Source of the DNA: Holdemania massiliensis | Lineage (GTDB): Bacteria > Bacillota_I > Bacilli_A > Erysipelotrichales > Erysipelotrichaceae | Direction: 5' to 3' | DNA: 64,000 nt | Assembly: GCF_022440805.1 (NCBI RefSeq) | Contig: NZ_JAKNTK010000001.1 | Location: 1,488,001 to 1,552,000 of the forward strand | Shown: positions 42,861 through 52,165 of the stretch, one piece after another | Layout of the letters: each line of letters opens with the position of its first letter | How positions within the stretch are numbered: the first letter of the stretch is position 1 | Translations under genes and position numbers: made by a program | Notes under the pieces: model-generated | Seen by the model: the letters and a program-made list of their open reading frames with translations, nothing else | The model's database searches: none | What the model was told of the DNA's origin: nothing

Positions 42861-42992
42861 ATCATCACGCTCCTCAAATGCCAAATCATCATATCATGTT
42901 TCACACGTTTTTGCAAATTGGTCAAAAGGGACAGGCTGAATCAAGAATACAAAGCAAAAACTTACCTTTGCTCTAAAGCCGGGTCGAGTTCA

Positions 42993-43021
42993 TTGTTTCA
43001 GCAGTCTGAATTTGATATAAT
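42993..43021 (+). promoter_or_regulatory. Promoter of tseB-dnaD-nth
   Basis: TTGTTT (42993-42998), 17-bp spacer, TGA-TATAAT with hexamer at 43016-43021. Confidence 0.8.
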
Positions 43022-43043
43022 AAGGATCACAGAGGTGAAGGCC

Positions 43044-43514
43044 ATGAATTCCAGGCGTGTCCGGTCACTGCTCCTTTCGGGAGCTTTGATTGTTATTTTA
43101 TTTTTATGCATTTTTATCAGCAGTTCAATCTTTGTTCAGGGTCCCTATATCAAAGACCGCAGTGCGGATCTGCGGCTGCATCGGCAGTTAATGGAATCGA
43201 TGCGGGCCCAGGAGGGGGAATGGGTTGGTCGTTATGCTCTGAATGAAGTCACGTATATATCGCGTGTTACCTCCTTGTCCAAGCGCTGGCTTGTTTGGTA
43301 TGATGATCAGCTGACGATTAAGGCTCAGATTGAAGAAGCGCAGATTGATTCAGCGCAGGCTCTGGTGATTGGGGAACAAAATGGAATCCAGCAGGCCCAG
43401 ATCCAGTTTGGCTGGGTACAAGACCGGCCGGCTGTGATTCTTGAAGATGCCAACCGTGAGCTGGCTCTGGACGCAGAGACCTTAGAAAAATTAATGCTGT
43501 ATGAAAAGAGGTAG
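43044..43514 (+). CDS. tseB: TseB/YpmB-like cell wall protein
   Basis: A 156-residue protein with an N-terminal membrane helix (about 9-29) and an outer PepSY/DUF5590-like domain containing SKRWLVWYDDQLTIKAQIEE (split: LVWYDD) and ALVIGEQNGI. YpmB/TseB in Bacillus modulates the elongation penicillin-binding protein PBP2A. Support is partly positional: ypmB lies just upstream of dnaD-nth in Bacillus, although aspB is absent here. The ATG at 43044 has AGAGGTGAAGG upstream and lies just downstream of the promoter; the longer frame runs over the promoter. Confidence 0.75.
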   Translation: MNSRRVRSLLLSGALIVILFLCIFISSSIFVQGPYIKDRSADLRLHRQLMESMRAQEGEWVGRYALNEVTYISRVTSLSKRWLVWYDDQLTIKAQIEEAQIDSAQALVIGEQNGIQQAQIQFGWVQDRPAVILEDANRELALDAETLEKLMLYEKR

Positions 43515-43517
43515 AGG

Positions 43518-44069
43518 ATGAAGGCATGGTGGAAGCAGCCCTATATCAACCGGCTGCAGTGGATTCTGGAACATTATGAATGGTTCGGCTTTTCCGAAAC
43601 GGAAGGGCTGGTTGTTTTGATGATTGAATATCTGAATACTTGTCAGACCCCGATTACTCCGGCGTTATTGGAAAAGAAAACGGGACTGACGAAAGAAGCG
43701 CTGGATCAGGCGCTGAGCGTCCTGTGCGCGAAGAAATATCTGGAATTAAAAGCTGGACGGTCTTCGGTCAGTTTCAGCTTAGACGGACTTTATAACGCGG
43801 ATACAGCGAAATCGCAGAAGGCCATGGAACAGCCGGTCTTTGATTTATTCGAAGGCGAATTTGGCCGGCCGCTGAATTCTAATGAACTGATGACGCTGCA
43901 GACTTGGGTCAGCCGCTATGATTCTTCGGTCTTAGTTAAGGTTTTGAAAGAAGCCAGCATGTATCAGAAACTGAATTTTGCCTATATGCAGCGAATTTTG
44001 TCAGAATGGCAGCGGAAGGGTTGGATTGGGCCGGATGGCCGGGAGGTTAGAAATCATGAAAGTGGATGA
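43518..44069 (+). CDS. dnaD: DNA replication initiation protein DnaD
   Basis: A 183-residue primosome protein. The N-terminal winged-helix domain (about 10-95) and the C-terminal DnaD domain (about 105-175, with FEGEFGRPLNSNEL and the YxxxI-like FAYMQRILSEW) are both present. It helps load the helicase. It starts 3 bases after tseB and overlaps nth by 14 bases. Confidence 0.88.
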   Translation: MKAWWKQPYINRLQWILEHYEWFGFSETEGLVVLMIEYLNTCQTPITPALLEKKTGLTKEALDQALSVLCAKKYLELKAGRSSVSFSLDGLYNADTAKSQKAMEQPVFDLFEGEFGRPLNSNELMTLQTWVSRYDSSVLVKVLKEASMYQKLNFAYMQRILSEWQRKGWIGPDGREVRNHESG

Positions 44070-44733
44070 AATTTTAGCGAAGCTGACGGAAATGTTTCCC
44101 GATGCGCATTGCGAGCTGATTCACCGCAATCCCTTTGAACTGGCGGTGGCTGTTGTCCTGTCAGCGCAGACCACAGACGTGTCCGTCAACAAAGTCACGC
44201 CGCAGCTGTTTGAGAAATTTCCGACGCCCCAAGCGCTGGCTTCCGCTTCATTAGAGGAAATTGAATCCTGTATCCACCGGATTGGTCTGTATCATAATAA
44301 AGCCAAGAGTATTCAGGGACTGGCACGCGGCGTTGTTGAACAGTTTGACGGGGTGATGCCGCAGACGATGGAAGAGCTGATGAGTCTTCCGGGAGTGGGG
44401 CGTAAAAGCGCCAATGTCATTATGTCCGTCTGCTTTGGTATGCCGGCGATCGCAGTCGATACACATGTCGAGCGGGTGTCGAAGCGCTTAAGGCTGGCCG
44501 CTCCCAAAGATACTGTGCTGGAAGTGGAAAAGAAGCTGATGCGCAAGCTGCTGAAGTCAGAATGGTCGCATGCTCATCATCTGTTTATTTTTTTCGGCCG
44601 TTATTTCTGCAAGGCTAAAAATCCGCAGTGTCAGGACTGTCCGTTTACTTCCTTCTGCCGCGAATATCAGGCGCAGCAGAAGCAGACTGAGAAAGTAGAA
44701 AAGCAAAAAAGGGTTAAAGCCAAAGCGGCATGA
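44056..44733 (+). CDS. nth: Endonuclease III
   Basis: A 225-residue base-excision repair glycosylase/lyase for oxidised pyrimidines. The helix-hairpin-helix LPGVGRKSANV carries catalytic K117; D135 is in AVDTHVERVSKRL. The [4Fe-4S] cluster ligands C185, C192, C195 and C201 follow the exact C-x6-C-x2-C-x5-C pattern. The Lys/Gln-rich tail (about 205-225) is extra. The ATG after GGGAGG is used rather than an upstream ATG in the dnaD end. Confidence 0.96.
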   Translation: MKVDEILAKLTEMFPDAHCELIHRNPFELAVAVVLSAQTTDVSVNKVTPQLFEKFPTPQALASASLEEIESCIHRIGLYHNKAKSIQGLARGVVEQFDGVMPQTMEELMSLPGVGRKSANVIMSVCFGMPAIAVDTHVERVSKRLRLAAPKDTVLEVEKKLMRKLLKSEWSHAHHLFIFFGRYFCKAKNPQCQDCPFTSFCREYQAQQKQTEKVEKQKRVKAKAA

Positions 44734-44794
44734 ACCGTGGGAAAATGAGTTCGTAAGATGGAAGGCGAATGCTTTGATCTAATTGAAATAAAGA

Positions 44795-44850
44795 AAAGGC
44801 GGATGTTTGACTGCTTGCGGCAGCTGAACATGCGCCTTTGTTATATTTTA
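44795..44850. terminator. Terminator between nth and the convergent TPR gene
   Basis: AAAGGCG-ATGTT pairs with AACAT-GCGCCTTT (44795-44807 with 44827-44839); T-rich sequence lies on both sides, so it probably works in both directions. Confidence 0.65.
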
Positions 44851-44889
44851 TTTGAGCTGCCGTCAAAAACGAATTGGATTTCAGTTCGT

Positions 44890-47607
44890 TTATTTGCCCT
44901 TGAACAATTTAAATCCTTTGGGTTTCTCAAGCTCTTTTTGAGCCTGTGCCATCCACTCTGAGTCTCGACCTTCCGCTTTGGCCATTTTCAGCCATTTCAG
45001 CGCTTCTTCACGCTGATCTGTTTTCCAATAATGATAAGCCAGAACACTATGGAACCATGGCGTATCATACCCTTTATCGAAGGCTTCCTTTAAATAAGCT
45101 TCGGCTTTCGGGTGGTGGCCTAAACGATCCTCTGTGCAGCCCAGCTGAGCCAACAGCCAGCCGCTTTTTTCCTGCCGCAGATGATAGGCCCGCTGGAAAT
45201 AATCCAGAGCTTTATCGTATAATTCCATTTCACTGTAATTCCAGCCGAATTCTTCATAGAGCGAGGCTTCGTCATGATCCTTCGCTTTGCGCAGATGGGC
45301 AATCGCTTCGCGATGTTCTCCCATCGGGCCTAGATTGCGGGCCATCATCCAATGATAATCGCTGCAGTCCTTTTCCTCTTCATCAAACCCCAGCGGGACT
45401 TCCTTTAATGCCTCTTCATACTTTTCCATGCGATTGTAAACGACGGCCAGCTGATAATGCGGCCAGCTGTCGGCATATCCCATATCAAGACCTTTCTTCA
45501 AACTGGCTTCGGCTTCTTCCAGCTGATCGATATTTTTATAAGAGATGCCTAACTGACAATACGTCCAGGCATTGTCAGGCTTGAGTTTGATTGAACGCTT
45601 CAAGTAGCCGATTGCTTCTTCGCTGCGGTCCAGCTGATTCAGACAGTAGCCGGCCTCACCCAATACCCAGCGATCCTCGGTTTCCGGCAGATTCAGCTTT
45701 TCCAGAACGCTCAGTTCTTCCTGATAGCGGCTAAGCTGAGAAAGAATCCATGCGGTTTCTCGCAGATTCCAGGGTTCTTCAAAATTCAGCTGTTTTGCTT
45801 TTTCCATTTCAGCCAGAGCTTCATCAAAACGTTTGAGCCGACTCAGGGCGTAGCCAAGCTGAGCATGGGCCCAGCCGTCTTCCGGATCCTGTTCAATTGA
45901 CCGCTCAAATAATTGGCGGCCTTCTTCATAGTTGTCTAGCTGAATTTGATTCCAGCCGATTTCGTTGATGATCCACAGATCGTCGCGGCCCAGCTCCTGT
46001 GCTTTTTTCAGCTGTTCCATCGCCGCTTCATTCTTACGCTGCCGGCCATAGTTCCAGGCTCTTAAGGAATACAGCTCAATGTCCTGCTTGCCTTTTTGTT
46101 CGGCAATATCCAATTCACTTAAGGCCTCGTCATAACGGTCAAGCTGACTGTAAGCATCGGCTTTGCGGTAATGCAGCCAATCATCATCGCGGCCCATTTC
46201 CTGCGCTTTCTGTAAATATTCCAGTTCTTGATCGTAAGCGCCGAGGCGATGATGCAGCCAGGCACAGTCGCTCCAGATCCAGATTTCATGGATGCCGGTC
46301 GCAAGAGCCTTGGAATAATTTTCCCGGGCGGATTCCAGCTGATCCATGCGGACTTGATTCCAGGCGATCTGAGCCAGTACCCAGCCGTTTTCAGGCTGTT
46401 CTTCCAACAGTTTGAAATAGACCTCAAGCGCTTCTTCCTTATGTCCGCCGGCCGCCAAATTCCAGCCCAGCTGGGTTTTAACCCAGAAGGGATCGTTATG
46501 GATTGGAGCGGCTTTTTCGTAGTATTGGACGGCCTTGTCATAATCGTTGACTTCAGAATAATCGTAGCCCAGCTGAGCATACAGCCATCCATCATCCCGT
46601 CCCAGGCTCAACGCTTTTTCAAGCAGCGGCAGGGCCTGCTTGGAATCGCCTTTCTGGGAAAGCTGGTAAGCTAGGTGAGAAAGCGCGGCAATGTTGTCCG
46701 GATCTTTCTGCAGGGCCAGCTCAAACTGCGGGATAGCTTCCTCCGGCAGATTCATGTCTTCTTTGACATAACCGATCTGAACCTCAATCCAGGCGTCATC
46801 CCGACCCAGCGCTTTGGCTTGAAGAAAGTGCGGCAGGGCGGTTTCCGGTTTGCCCTGCATCGCATAGCAGCGCGCCAGCTCACAATGACTCCAGATATCC
46901 TGATCGTTTAAAGCTACCGATTTTTCAAGATAGGACTGCGCCTGATCCGGATGATCAAGACTGTTGCAGCAGAAACCCAGCTCATTGAGCAGCCACAGAT
47001 CTTCTGGATTTTCCTTGATCAGCTCCTGCAGCACTTCCAGCTCATCCTCCAACCGGTTGACGCGCGAGCAGCTCCAGGCATATTCCTTCATGACCCATAG
47101 GTCGCGGTAATTCATGGTCAGCGCTTTTTTCAGTTCATTCAGAGCCTGATCGGGCTGTTCCATCCGATTGTAGCAGAATCCGATCTGAGCATGGCACCAG
47201 CCGTCGGTCTGATCAAAATATAGGGCTTCCTCAAAGTAACCGATCGCTTCTTCATATTTATCCAGCTGGGTCAGCGTCCAGCCTTTTTCGCGATACAGCC
47301 AGGCGTCGTCGCGGCCTTTCTTTTCCGCCTGGTTCAAATAGTCCAGGGCGGATTCATGCATCTCCATCTTGTTCAGAACCCATCCCAGCTGCGAGAGGAG
47401 GCCGGCATCGTCCTGACCTAAGCTTGAGGCTTTGCTTAAGCTCCAGAACGCTTCCTGATAGCGTTCCAGCATGCCCAGAATCCAGCCGCGTTCGCTGTAA
47501 TACCAGGCTTTATCATGAATCTTTGCTTCGTTGGCGTCGAGTGTCAGCAGAGCCTGCTGAATCTGATCTTCGTCGACCAATTTTTGGATTTCTTCTTCGA
47601 TTTTCAA
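44890..47607 (-). CDS. Giant tetratricopeptide-repeat protein (Trp-rich TPR)
   Basis: A 905-residue protein made almost entirely of about 25 TPR units of 34 residues, with no signal peptide, membrane helix or catalytic domain. Nearly every unit starts with an acidic pair then Trp (patterns like DDAWLYREKGW, DGWLYAQLGY), so Trp4 is almost invariant, and many units are joined by GRD. A superhelical protein-binding scaffold is inferred. The TTG start is supported by AAGGAGCTG 9 bases upstream. The 34-residue tandem form invites recombination, so copy number may vary between strains. Function unknown. Confidence 0.85.
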   Translation of the reverse strand: MKIEEEIQKLVDEDQIQQALLTLDANEAKIHDKAWYYSERGWILGMLERYQEAFWSLSKASSLGQDDAGLLSQLGWVLNKMEMHESALDYLNQAEKKGRDDAWLYREKGWTLTQLDKYEEAIGYFEEALYFDQTDGWCHAQIGFCYNRMEQPDQALNELKKALTMNYRDLWVMKEYAWSCSRVNRLEDELEVLQELIKENPEDLWLLNELGFCCNSLDHPDQAQSYLEKSVALNDQDIWSHCELARCYAMQGKPETALPHFLQAKALGRDDAWIEVQIGYVKEDMNLPEEAIPQFELALQKDPDNIAALSHLAYQLSQKGDSKQALPLLEKALSLGRDDGWLYAQLGYDYSEVNDYDKAVQYYEKAAPIHNDPFWVKTQLGWNLAAGGHKEEALEVYFKLLEEQPENGWVLAQIAWNQVRMDQLESARENYSKALATGIHEIWIWSDCAWLHHRLGAYDQELEYLQKAQEMGRDDDWLHYRKADAYSQLDRYDEALSELDIAEQKGKQDIELYSLRAWNYGRQRKNEAAMEQLKKAQELGRDDLWIINEIGWNQIQLDNYEEGRQLFERSIEQDPEDGWAHAQLGYALSRLKRFDEALAEMEKAKQLNFEEPWNLRETAWILSQLSRYQEELSVLEKLNLPETEDRWVLGEAGYCLNQLDRSEEAIGYLKRSIKLKPDNAWTYCQLGISYKNIDQLEEAEASLKKGLDMGYADSWPHYQLAVVYNRMEKYEEALKEVPLGFDEEEKDCSDYHWMMARNLGPMGEHREAIAHLRKAKDHDEASLYEEFGWNYSEMELYDKALDYFQRAYHLRQEKSGWLLAQLGCTEDRLGHHPKAEAYLKEAFDKGYDTPWFHSVLAYHYWKTDQREEALKWLKMAKAEGRDSEWMAQAQKELEKPKGFKLFKGK

Positions 47608-47633
47608 GTTATCAGCTCCTTGTTCTCATTTTA

Positions 47634-47673
47634 ACATAAAAACGGCAGAGCAAATTGAATTTCCTCTGCCGTT
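47634..47673 (-). terminator. Terminator of recU-ponA
   Basis: A 10-bp stem AACGGCAGAG/CTCTGCCGTT with a 13-base loop, and a T run on the minus strand. Confidence 0.88.
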
Positions 47674-47705
47674 GGCGAAATTAAGATTTTTGTAAGAATA
47701 CGGAA

Positions 47706-50696
47706 TCAGTTTTGTTCTTCGTTGTTGGTATCCTGTGAATCTTCACTAGGGGTCGGATCAGGAGATTCGGAGGTATCCGGAGAGGGATCCGTCGGCGGAG
47801 TCGTCTCCGGGGTAGGATTCGGTTTGGCCGTACAGCCTTTGATCGGATCGCCTTCAAAGCCCTGATTGCACGCGCAGGCGCCGTTGACGATCGAGGCGTT
47901 GCTGCCGCAGGACAATCCGACGTACAGCGTTACCGCGAAGCGGGCCTGACCGATCGTCGACTGCATGAAAGTCATCGTCGTGCCGTTGACTTTGGTGCCG
48001 TTGGAAAGAATTTCATTGGTGCCTTTCTTCGCTTCGTCGGCCACCTCGGTGAAGCTGACCGTGACGCCGTTGGTGTTCGCCCAGCTTTCGATCTCAGCTT
48101 TCGTCGCTTTATCGGACGGAATCGCCAGCTGGATTTCCTTATCTTCAACCTGTATTTCCTTACAGATCTCATTGCTTCGGTAATTCATATTTTCATAAGC
48201 GTAGTAACCGCAGACATTCAGCTTATCGCCCGGTTTGACGTCAATCTGCTGATCAAAGCTGGCCTGTTCGCTGGTCACATCAATCGAGAAGTCCTGAATG
48301 GAAACCTGCGCTTTGTAGCGAATCGGTCCATAGACCCATGTCCAGTCAAAGGCGACAGCGCAGTCTGGGGCGTCGTACCATTTGCCGCCGACCTCAATGC
48401 CGAGGTTGGTTGTATAAGGGGCAACGTTGAGTTTGCTTGGATCCGGGTAATCTCCCCAGGTCAGATGCAGATTACCCTCTGCGCTCAGACTGGCGTCAAA
48501 GGTCCCGATATCCTGAACGGAAGCCTGCAATGGATCAGCCAGCTTGTTGAATTCCTTTTTGATTAGGCCGGTGGTGACAAAGCTGCCGTCCATGCCCTCC
48601 AGCACAGCGGTGTATGGGTAGAGGCCCTTGATATGGGTGATCGAGGTAACGCCGTCCGGCTGACTGATCGCCGGTGGGTTTTCTTCGCCCTCATGCAGCA
48701 CATCGAGCATCAATTTGGAAATGTTGCCCGGAATGTTCAGCTTGCTTTTCTTGGAATCAAAGTAGGTATCTTTATCTTTCACGCCTTTTTCATAACCAAC
48801 CCAGACGGCGTTGGTGTATTTGGAACTGGAAGCGATCATCCATTTATCCTTGGCTGCGCCCTGAGGAATATTGAATTTCAGACCATCGCTGCCCCAGTCC
48901 GTTGTACCGGTCTTGCCGTAAATCGGATAGCTGCGTTTTAACAGCTGCATGTAATTGGAATACGGACCGGATACGGCCTGATACATCAGATGTGAGGCTA
49001 AATAGGCGGATTCGGCGCTGATCACCTGTGTGCCGGAATAATCCGGAACCACCGGTGAGGTGCCGTCTTTAAACTCAATCTTGGTGATCGTGTGCGGTTT
49101 GATATAGCTGCCGCCGTTGATCATCGTGGCATGCGCACCGGCCATTTCAACCGCGCTGGCTTCGTAGGTGGAGCCGCCGATCGCATAGCCGACGTTGAAC
49201 TCATCCTGCGTGACACGGCTGAAACCGAGGTTCTGCAGATACTGCACGACCTTCTTGCTGCCGATCGCGTCGATGACTTGCTGCAGTGTTTTCAATGCCG
49301 GGGTATTCAGGGAATTGCCCACAGCATATTCTAACGGAATATCGCCATAGTAGCGTCCGTTGAAGTTCTTGACGACTTTGGTCGTACCGGCGTAGTTGAA
49401 CGGCGAATCGGTCACGGTATGCGAGGTCGACCAGCCGAGGTTCTCAAAGGCCAGCGCATAGGAGAGGAACGGCTTAACCGCCGAGCCGGGCTGCTTGAAC
49501 TGATCCGTTGCATGATTTAAAAGCAGGCTTCCGCCGCCGGCGTAATTGCGTCCGCCGCCGATGCCGACGATTTCGCCGGTCTGATTATTCATCGAAACAA
49601 TCGCAATTTCCATCAGCTCATCCGGGAACTGAACATCGGTTTTGCCGGCCTGGATATCGTCGATCTGAGCCTGAACTTTCGGATCCATCGTGGTGTAGAT
49701 TTTCATCGGCACAACCGTCGGATCCATGCCGGTCAGCTCTTTGGTTTCGGCGATCACCGCGTCGACGTAGCTCTGATACTGGGTGCCGCCGTCGGTGCTG
49801 CCCTTATTCGCGGAGCTGTCAACCAGCTGATCTTCAACCTTAATTGACTTGGCCAGCTCAGCTTCCTGCTTGGTAATGTAGCCGTGGCGCTGCATCAGGT
49901 TGAGAACCGTGTTGCGCCGGTCGGTCGCATAGTCGAGGTTTTTAAACGGGTTGTAGGCATTCGGGGCGTTAATGACGCCCGCCAGCATCGCGCTCTCGCT
50001 GAGCGTCAGTTCGCTGACGTCCTTGCCGAAATAGTATTCCGCCGCTTTCTGAACGCCGCGGATATTGCCGGAGCCGCCGAAATTCAGCTTGTTCAGATAC
50101 AGCTCAAAGATGCGCTTTTTATTCGTCTGATTTTCCAGCTGCATCGCCAGAAAGATTTCCTGGACCTTACGCTTGACCCCGGCCAGCTTGCTGCGGGCTG
50201 CCATTTCGCCGGTTTCATCATTGGTAAAGTATGTATTTTTGACCAGCTGCATCGTAAAGGTCGATCCGCCCTGAGAAAAGCTCAATGTTTTCAGATTGGT
50301 CAGAAAAGCCTTGGTAAAGCGCGGCAGGTCAAAACCGTTGTGCTCAAAGTAACGGCTGTCCTCGACCGCCACAAAGGCGTCGATCAGCGACGTCGGCATA
50401 TCGTCATACGAAACGTTGGTGCGGATCTGCTGGCCAATGTCCTGAATCAGATTGCCGTCTTTATCGAGAATCTGCGTCGATTCTTTGCTTTCAAAGTTGT
50501 TAATATCAATCTTCGGGGCGTCTTTGAGCATGCTGCCTAAAACCACCATGCCGGCGCTGCCGCCGATTAAGCCCAAAACTACGATGATCGATACGATGAT
50601 CGTCGCCATGTTTTTGGCATTGATCTTTCTTCTTTTTACCGTTTTCTTTTTTGCCGCTGGTTTTTTCTTCGGCGGCTGTTTCTGGGTCGTATTCAT
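47706..50696 (-). CDS. ponA: Class A penicillin-binding protein 1A/1B (PBP1)
   Basis: A 996-residue bifunctional wall synthase. A Lys-rich cytosolic start and one membrane helix (about 31-54) are followed by the GT51 glycosyltransferase (AVEDSRYFEHNG and GGSTFTMQLVKN) and the transpeptidase with S405-A-V-K408, S462-L-N464 and K595-T-G597. The C-terminus has a fibronectin-like part, a Cys-rich EGF-like knot (C930, C941, C943, C955) and an acidic Pro/Thr/Ser tail (about 959-996). The pair recU-ponA is conserved in Firmicutes. AAGGAGAAG ribosome site; 3 bases after recU. Confidence 0.95.
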   Translation of the reverse strand: MNTTQKQPPKKKPAAKKKTVKRRKINAKNMATIIVSIIVVLGLIGGSAGMVVLGSMLKDAPKIDINNFESKESTQILDKDGNLIQDIGQQIRTNVSYDDMPTSLIDAFVAVEDSRYFEHNGFDLPRFTKAFLTNLKTLSFSQGGSTFTMQLVKNTYFTNDETGEMAARSKLAGVKRKVQEIFLAMQLENQTNKKRIFELYLNKLNFGGSGNIRGVQKAAEYYFGKDVSELTLSESAMLAGVINAPNAYNPFKNLDYATDRRNTVLNLMQRHGYITKQEAELAKSIKVEDQLVDSSANKGSTDGGTQYQSYVDAVIAETKELTGMDPTVVPMKIYTTMDPKVQAQIDDIQAGKTDVQFPDELMEIAIVSMNNQTGEIVGIGGGRNYAGGGSLLLNHATDQFKQPGSAVKPFLSYALAFENLGWSTSHTVTDSPFNYAGTTKVVKNFNGRYYGDIPLEYAVGNSLNTPALKTLQQVIDAIGSKKVVQYLQNLGFSRVTQDEFNVGYAIGGSTYEASAVEMAGAHATMINGGSYIKPHTITKIEFKDGTSPVVPDYSGTQVISAESAYLASHLMYQAVSGPYSNYMQLLKRSYPIYGKTGTTDWGSDGLKFNIPQGAAKDKWMIASSSKYTNAVWVGYEKGVKDKDTYFDSKKSKLNIPGNISKLMLDVLHEGEENPPAISQPDGVTSITHIKGLYPYTAVLEGMDGSFVTTGLIKKEFNKLADPLQASVQDIGTFDASLSAEGNLHLTWGDYPDPSKLNVAPYTTNLGIEVGGKWYDAPDCAVAFDWTWVYGPIRYKAQVSIQDFSIDVTSEQASFDQQIDVKPGDKLNVCGYYAYENMNYRSNEICKEIQVEDKEIQLAIPSDKATKAEIESWANTNGVTVSFTEVADEAKKGTNEILSNGTKVNGTTMTFMQSTIGQARFAVTLYVGLSCGSNASIVNGACACNQGFEGDPIKGCTAKPNPTPETTPPTDPSPDTSESPDPTPSEDSQDTNNEEQN

Positions 50697-50699
50697 AGC

Positions 50700-51287
50700 T
50701 CACTTCTCCTTAAAGTATAGTTCGTCGATCACCCGCAGATAATGAACCGGCGGGGTCAGCGAATAAGGGATCAGAATCCCTTCCTGAACAAACCAGGAAT
50801 AAGGCAGGGATTTGCGTTCGGCAAGGCGGTACTGCTGTATCATTTTTTCAGCTTCGACAAAGTAGGTTTCATCAAAGGCGATAAAACGGACGATGACGAA
50901 GGCGATCGCGCCCTGCCGCAGCACCCGCTCAAGATGTTCGATCTGATGCAGATGGATGTGGGAGAACGGGAAAGCGGTCTTAGACCGCGTTTCTTTAGCC
51001 TCAAAGTCGATCGCTTTGCCGCGGTAGACGCCGTTGTAATCGGTTGTGGAAGGAACCTTGAAGTAGGCTTCCGTGATTTTGGCGGCGCTGCGTTTAGGAT
51101 AATCGACCTGCACGATCTGGATCGGCGTCGGCTTCTTGTGGATCACCGCTTTGTCCAGCTGCAGGTAGTAATCGTTGGTCTTATTCAGATCATTTTCCAA
51201 AGACATGCCGCGTCCGCCCGCAGATTGTTTCACTGTCTGCGGATTCAATGAACGGGAGGCAGTCTTTCCATTCGGATAACCGATCAT
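50700..51287 (-). CDS. recU: Holliday junction resolvase RecU
   Basis: A 195-residue structure-specific nuclease. N-terminal YPNGK, then GGRGMSLENDLNKTNDYYL (split: GMSLENDLN) and the active-site residues in DYNGVYRGKAIDFEAKET. AAGGTG precedes the ATG at 51287; the longer frame starts inside the -10 region. It resolves recombination intermediates and helps chromosome segregation. Co-transcribed with ponA. Confidence 0.94.
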   Translation of the reverse strand: MIGYPNGKTASRSLNPQTVKQSAGGRGMSLENDLNKTNDYYLQLDKAVIHKKPTPIQIVQVDYPKRSAAKITEAYFKVPSTTDYNGVYRGKAIDFEAKETRSKTAFPFSHIHLHQIEHLERVLRQGAIAFVIVRFIAFDETYFVEAEKMIQQYRLAERKSLPYSWFVQEGILIPYSLTPPVHYLRVIDELYFKEK

Positions 51288-51303
51288 ATCATCACCTTCC
51301 ATT

Positions 51304-51309
51304 ATTATA
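51304..51309 (-). promoter_or_regulatory. Probable -10 of recU-ponA
   Basis: TATAAT on the minus strand, with a weak TAGAAA-type -35 (51327-51332) at 17 bp. The divergent gpsB promoter is not clear. Confidence 0.5.
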
Positions 51310-51459
51310 TACAACATTGCGCCGTTTTTCTAGAAATACCCGGGATTCGTAACAAAATCGTAAAGTCTGACATTCCTTTGTCAAAAAACGTTTTGTGATA
51401 TGACTTGCTTTTTAAGCCCTGATCTGCGAAAATAAAAGCAGACGGAAGGTTGTGACACG

Positions 51460-51789
51460 ATGGAAAACAAGCTGAATTTAGATCCGCAGACGATCCTAGA
51501 TAAAGAATTTCATGTTGACTTCAAGGGATATTCCCCGGCGGAGGTTGATGAATTTCTCGATTCAGTCATTCAGGATTATCAGGTCTATGAACGCGTGATC
51601 GGTGAGCTGGGAGAAAAGCTGCGGACGCAGGAGCGGACCAACGCTTCGCTGAAAGCCCGGATCATTGAACTGGAAAGCCGTCAGAAGGTACTGGAAGAAG
51701 CGGGTCAGAACTCGTTCAACCAGGTTGATATTCTGAAACGCTTGTCGCGTCTGGAACAGGAAGTCTATAAAAATAAACAGATGGATTAG
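51460..51789 (+). CDS. gpsB: Cell division regulator GpsB
   Basis: A 109-residue DivIVA-like protein that couples division and wall synthesis by binding class A PBPs. The N-terminal domain has LDKEFHVDFKGYSPAEVDEFLDSVIQDY (split: FKGYSPAEVDEFLD) and the C-terminal coil ends with LKRLSRLEQEVY. It is divergent from recU-ponA, a natural partner, and directly precedes rnpB as in Bacillus. GGAAGG ribosome site. Confidence 0.93.
   Translation: MENKLNLDPQTILDKEFHVDFKGYSPAEVDEFLDSVIQDYQVYERVIGELGEKLRTQERTNASLKARIIELESRQKVLEEAGQNSFNQVDILKRLSRLEQEVYKNKQMD
51742..51771 (+). promoter_or_regulatory. Promoter of rnpB inside the gpsB coding end
   Basis: TTGTCG (51742-51747), 18-bp spacer, TATAAA (51766-51771), giving a start around 51778, a few bases before the mature RNA. 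Confidence 0.55.
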
Positions 51790-52162
51790 CCTTCTATCTG
51801 GGCAATCGCTGGCTTGACCAAAGCTAGAGGAAAGTCCATGCTCGCACAATCTGCGATGATTGTAGTGTTTGCGCCGGCCCAATCAATAAGACCGGGCAGC
51901 CGGCAGGCTGACGGCTGACGAAACCCTTAGGTCCCTTCGGGGATGATGGCGGACGTCTGTAACAGTGTCACAGTGACGGAGTTTCCGGGGAAACCCGGAA
52001 AGTGGAACGCGATAAACCCCGCAAGCGAGAAACCCAAATTTGGTAGGGGAACTTCCAAGCCTGAAATGAAGGGTGAGGAAGCCGTCCGGAAGGACGGAGA
52101 TAAATGGTTGCCGCCTGTTTCGATAAGAAACAGGAACAGAACATGGCTTACACGATAGAAGG
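51790..52162 (+). ncRNA. rnpB: RNase P RNA (type B)
   Basis: The catalytic RNA that cuts tRNA 5' leaders. The ends pair as CCTTCTATC/GATAGAAGG. The universal GAGGAAAGTCCATGCTC (near 51829) and ACAGAACATGGCTTA (near 52136) blocks are present, with AAACCCAAATTTGGTAGGGG in between, matching the Bacillus type B architecture. It begins one base after the gpsB stop. A strong terminator follows. Confidence 0.96.
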
Positions 52163-52165
52163 CCG

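Noticed and set aside
44946..45584. 212-residue frame opposite the TPR gene
   Set aside because: An antisense shadow caused by the regular repeats and GC-rich third positions.
49884..50540. 218-residue frame opposite ponA
   Set aside because: Antisense to the glycosyltransferase domain; no ribosome site or homology.
51943..52158. Open frame within the rnpB region
   Set aside because: It lies entirely inside RNase P RNA.
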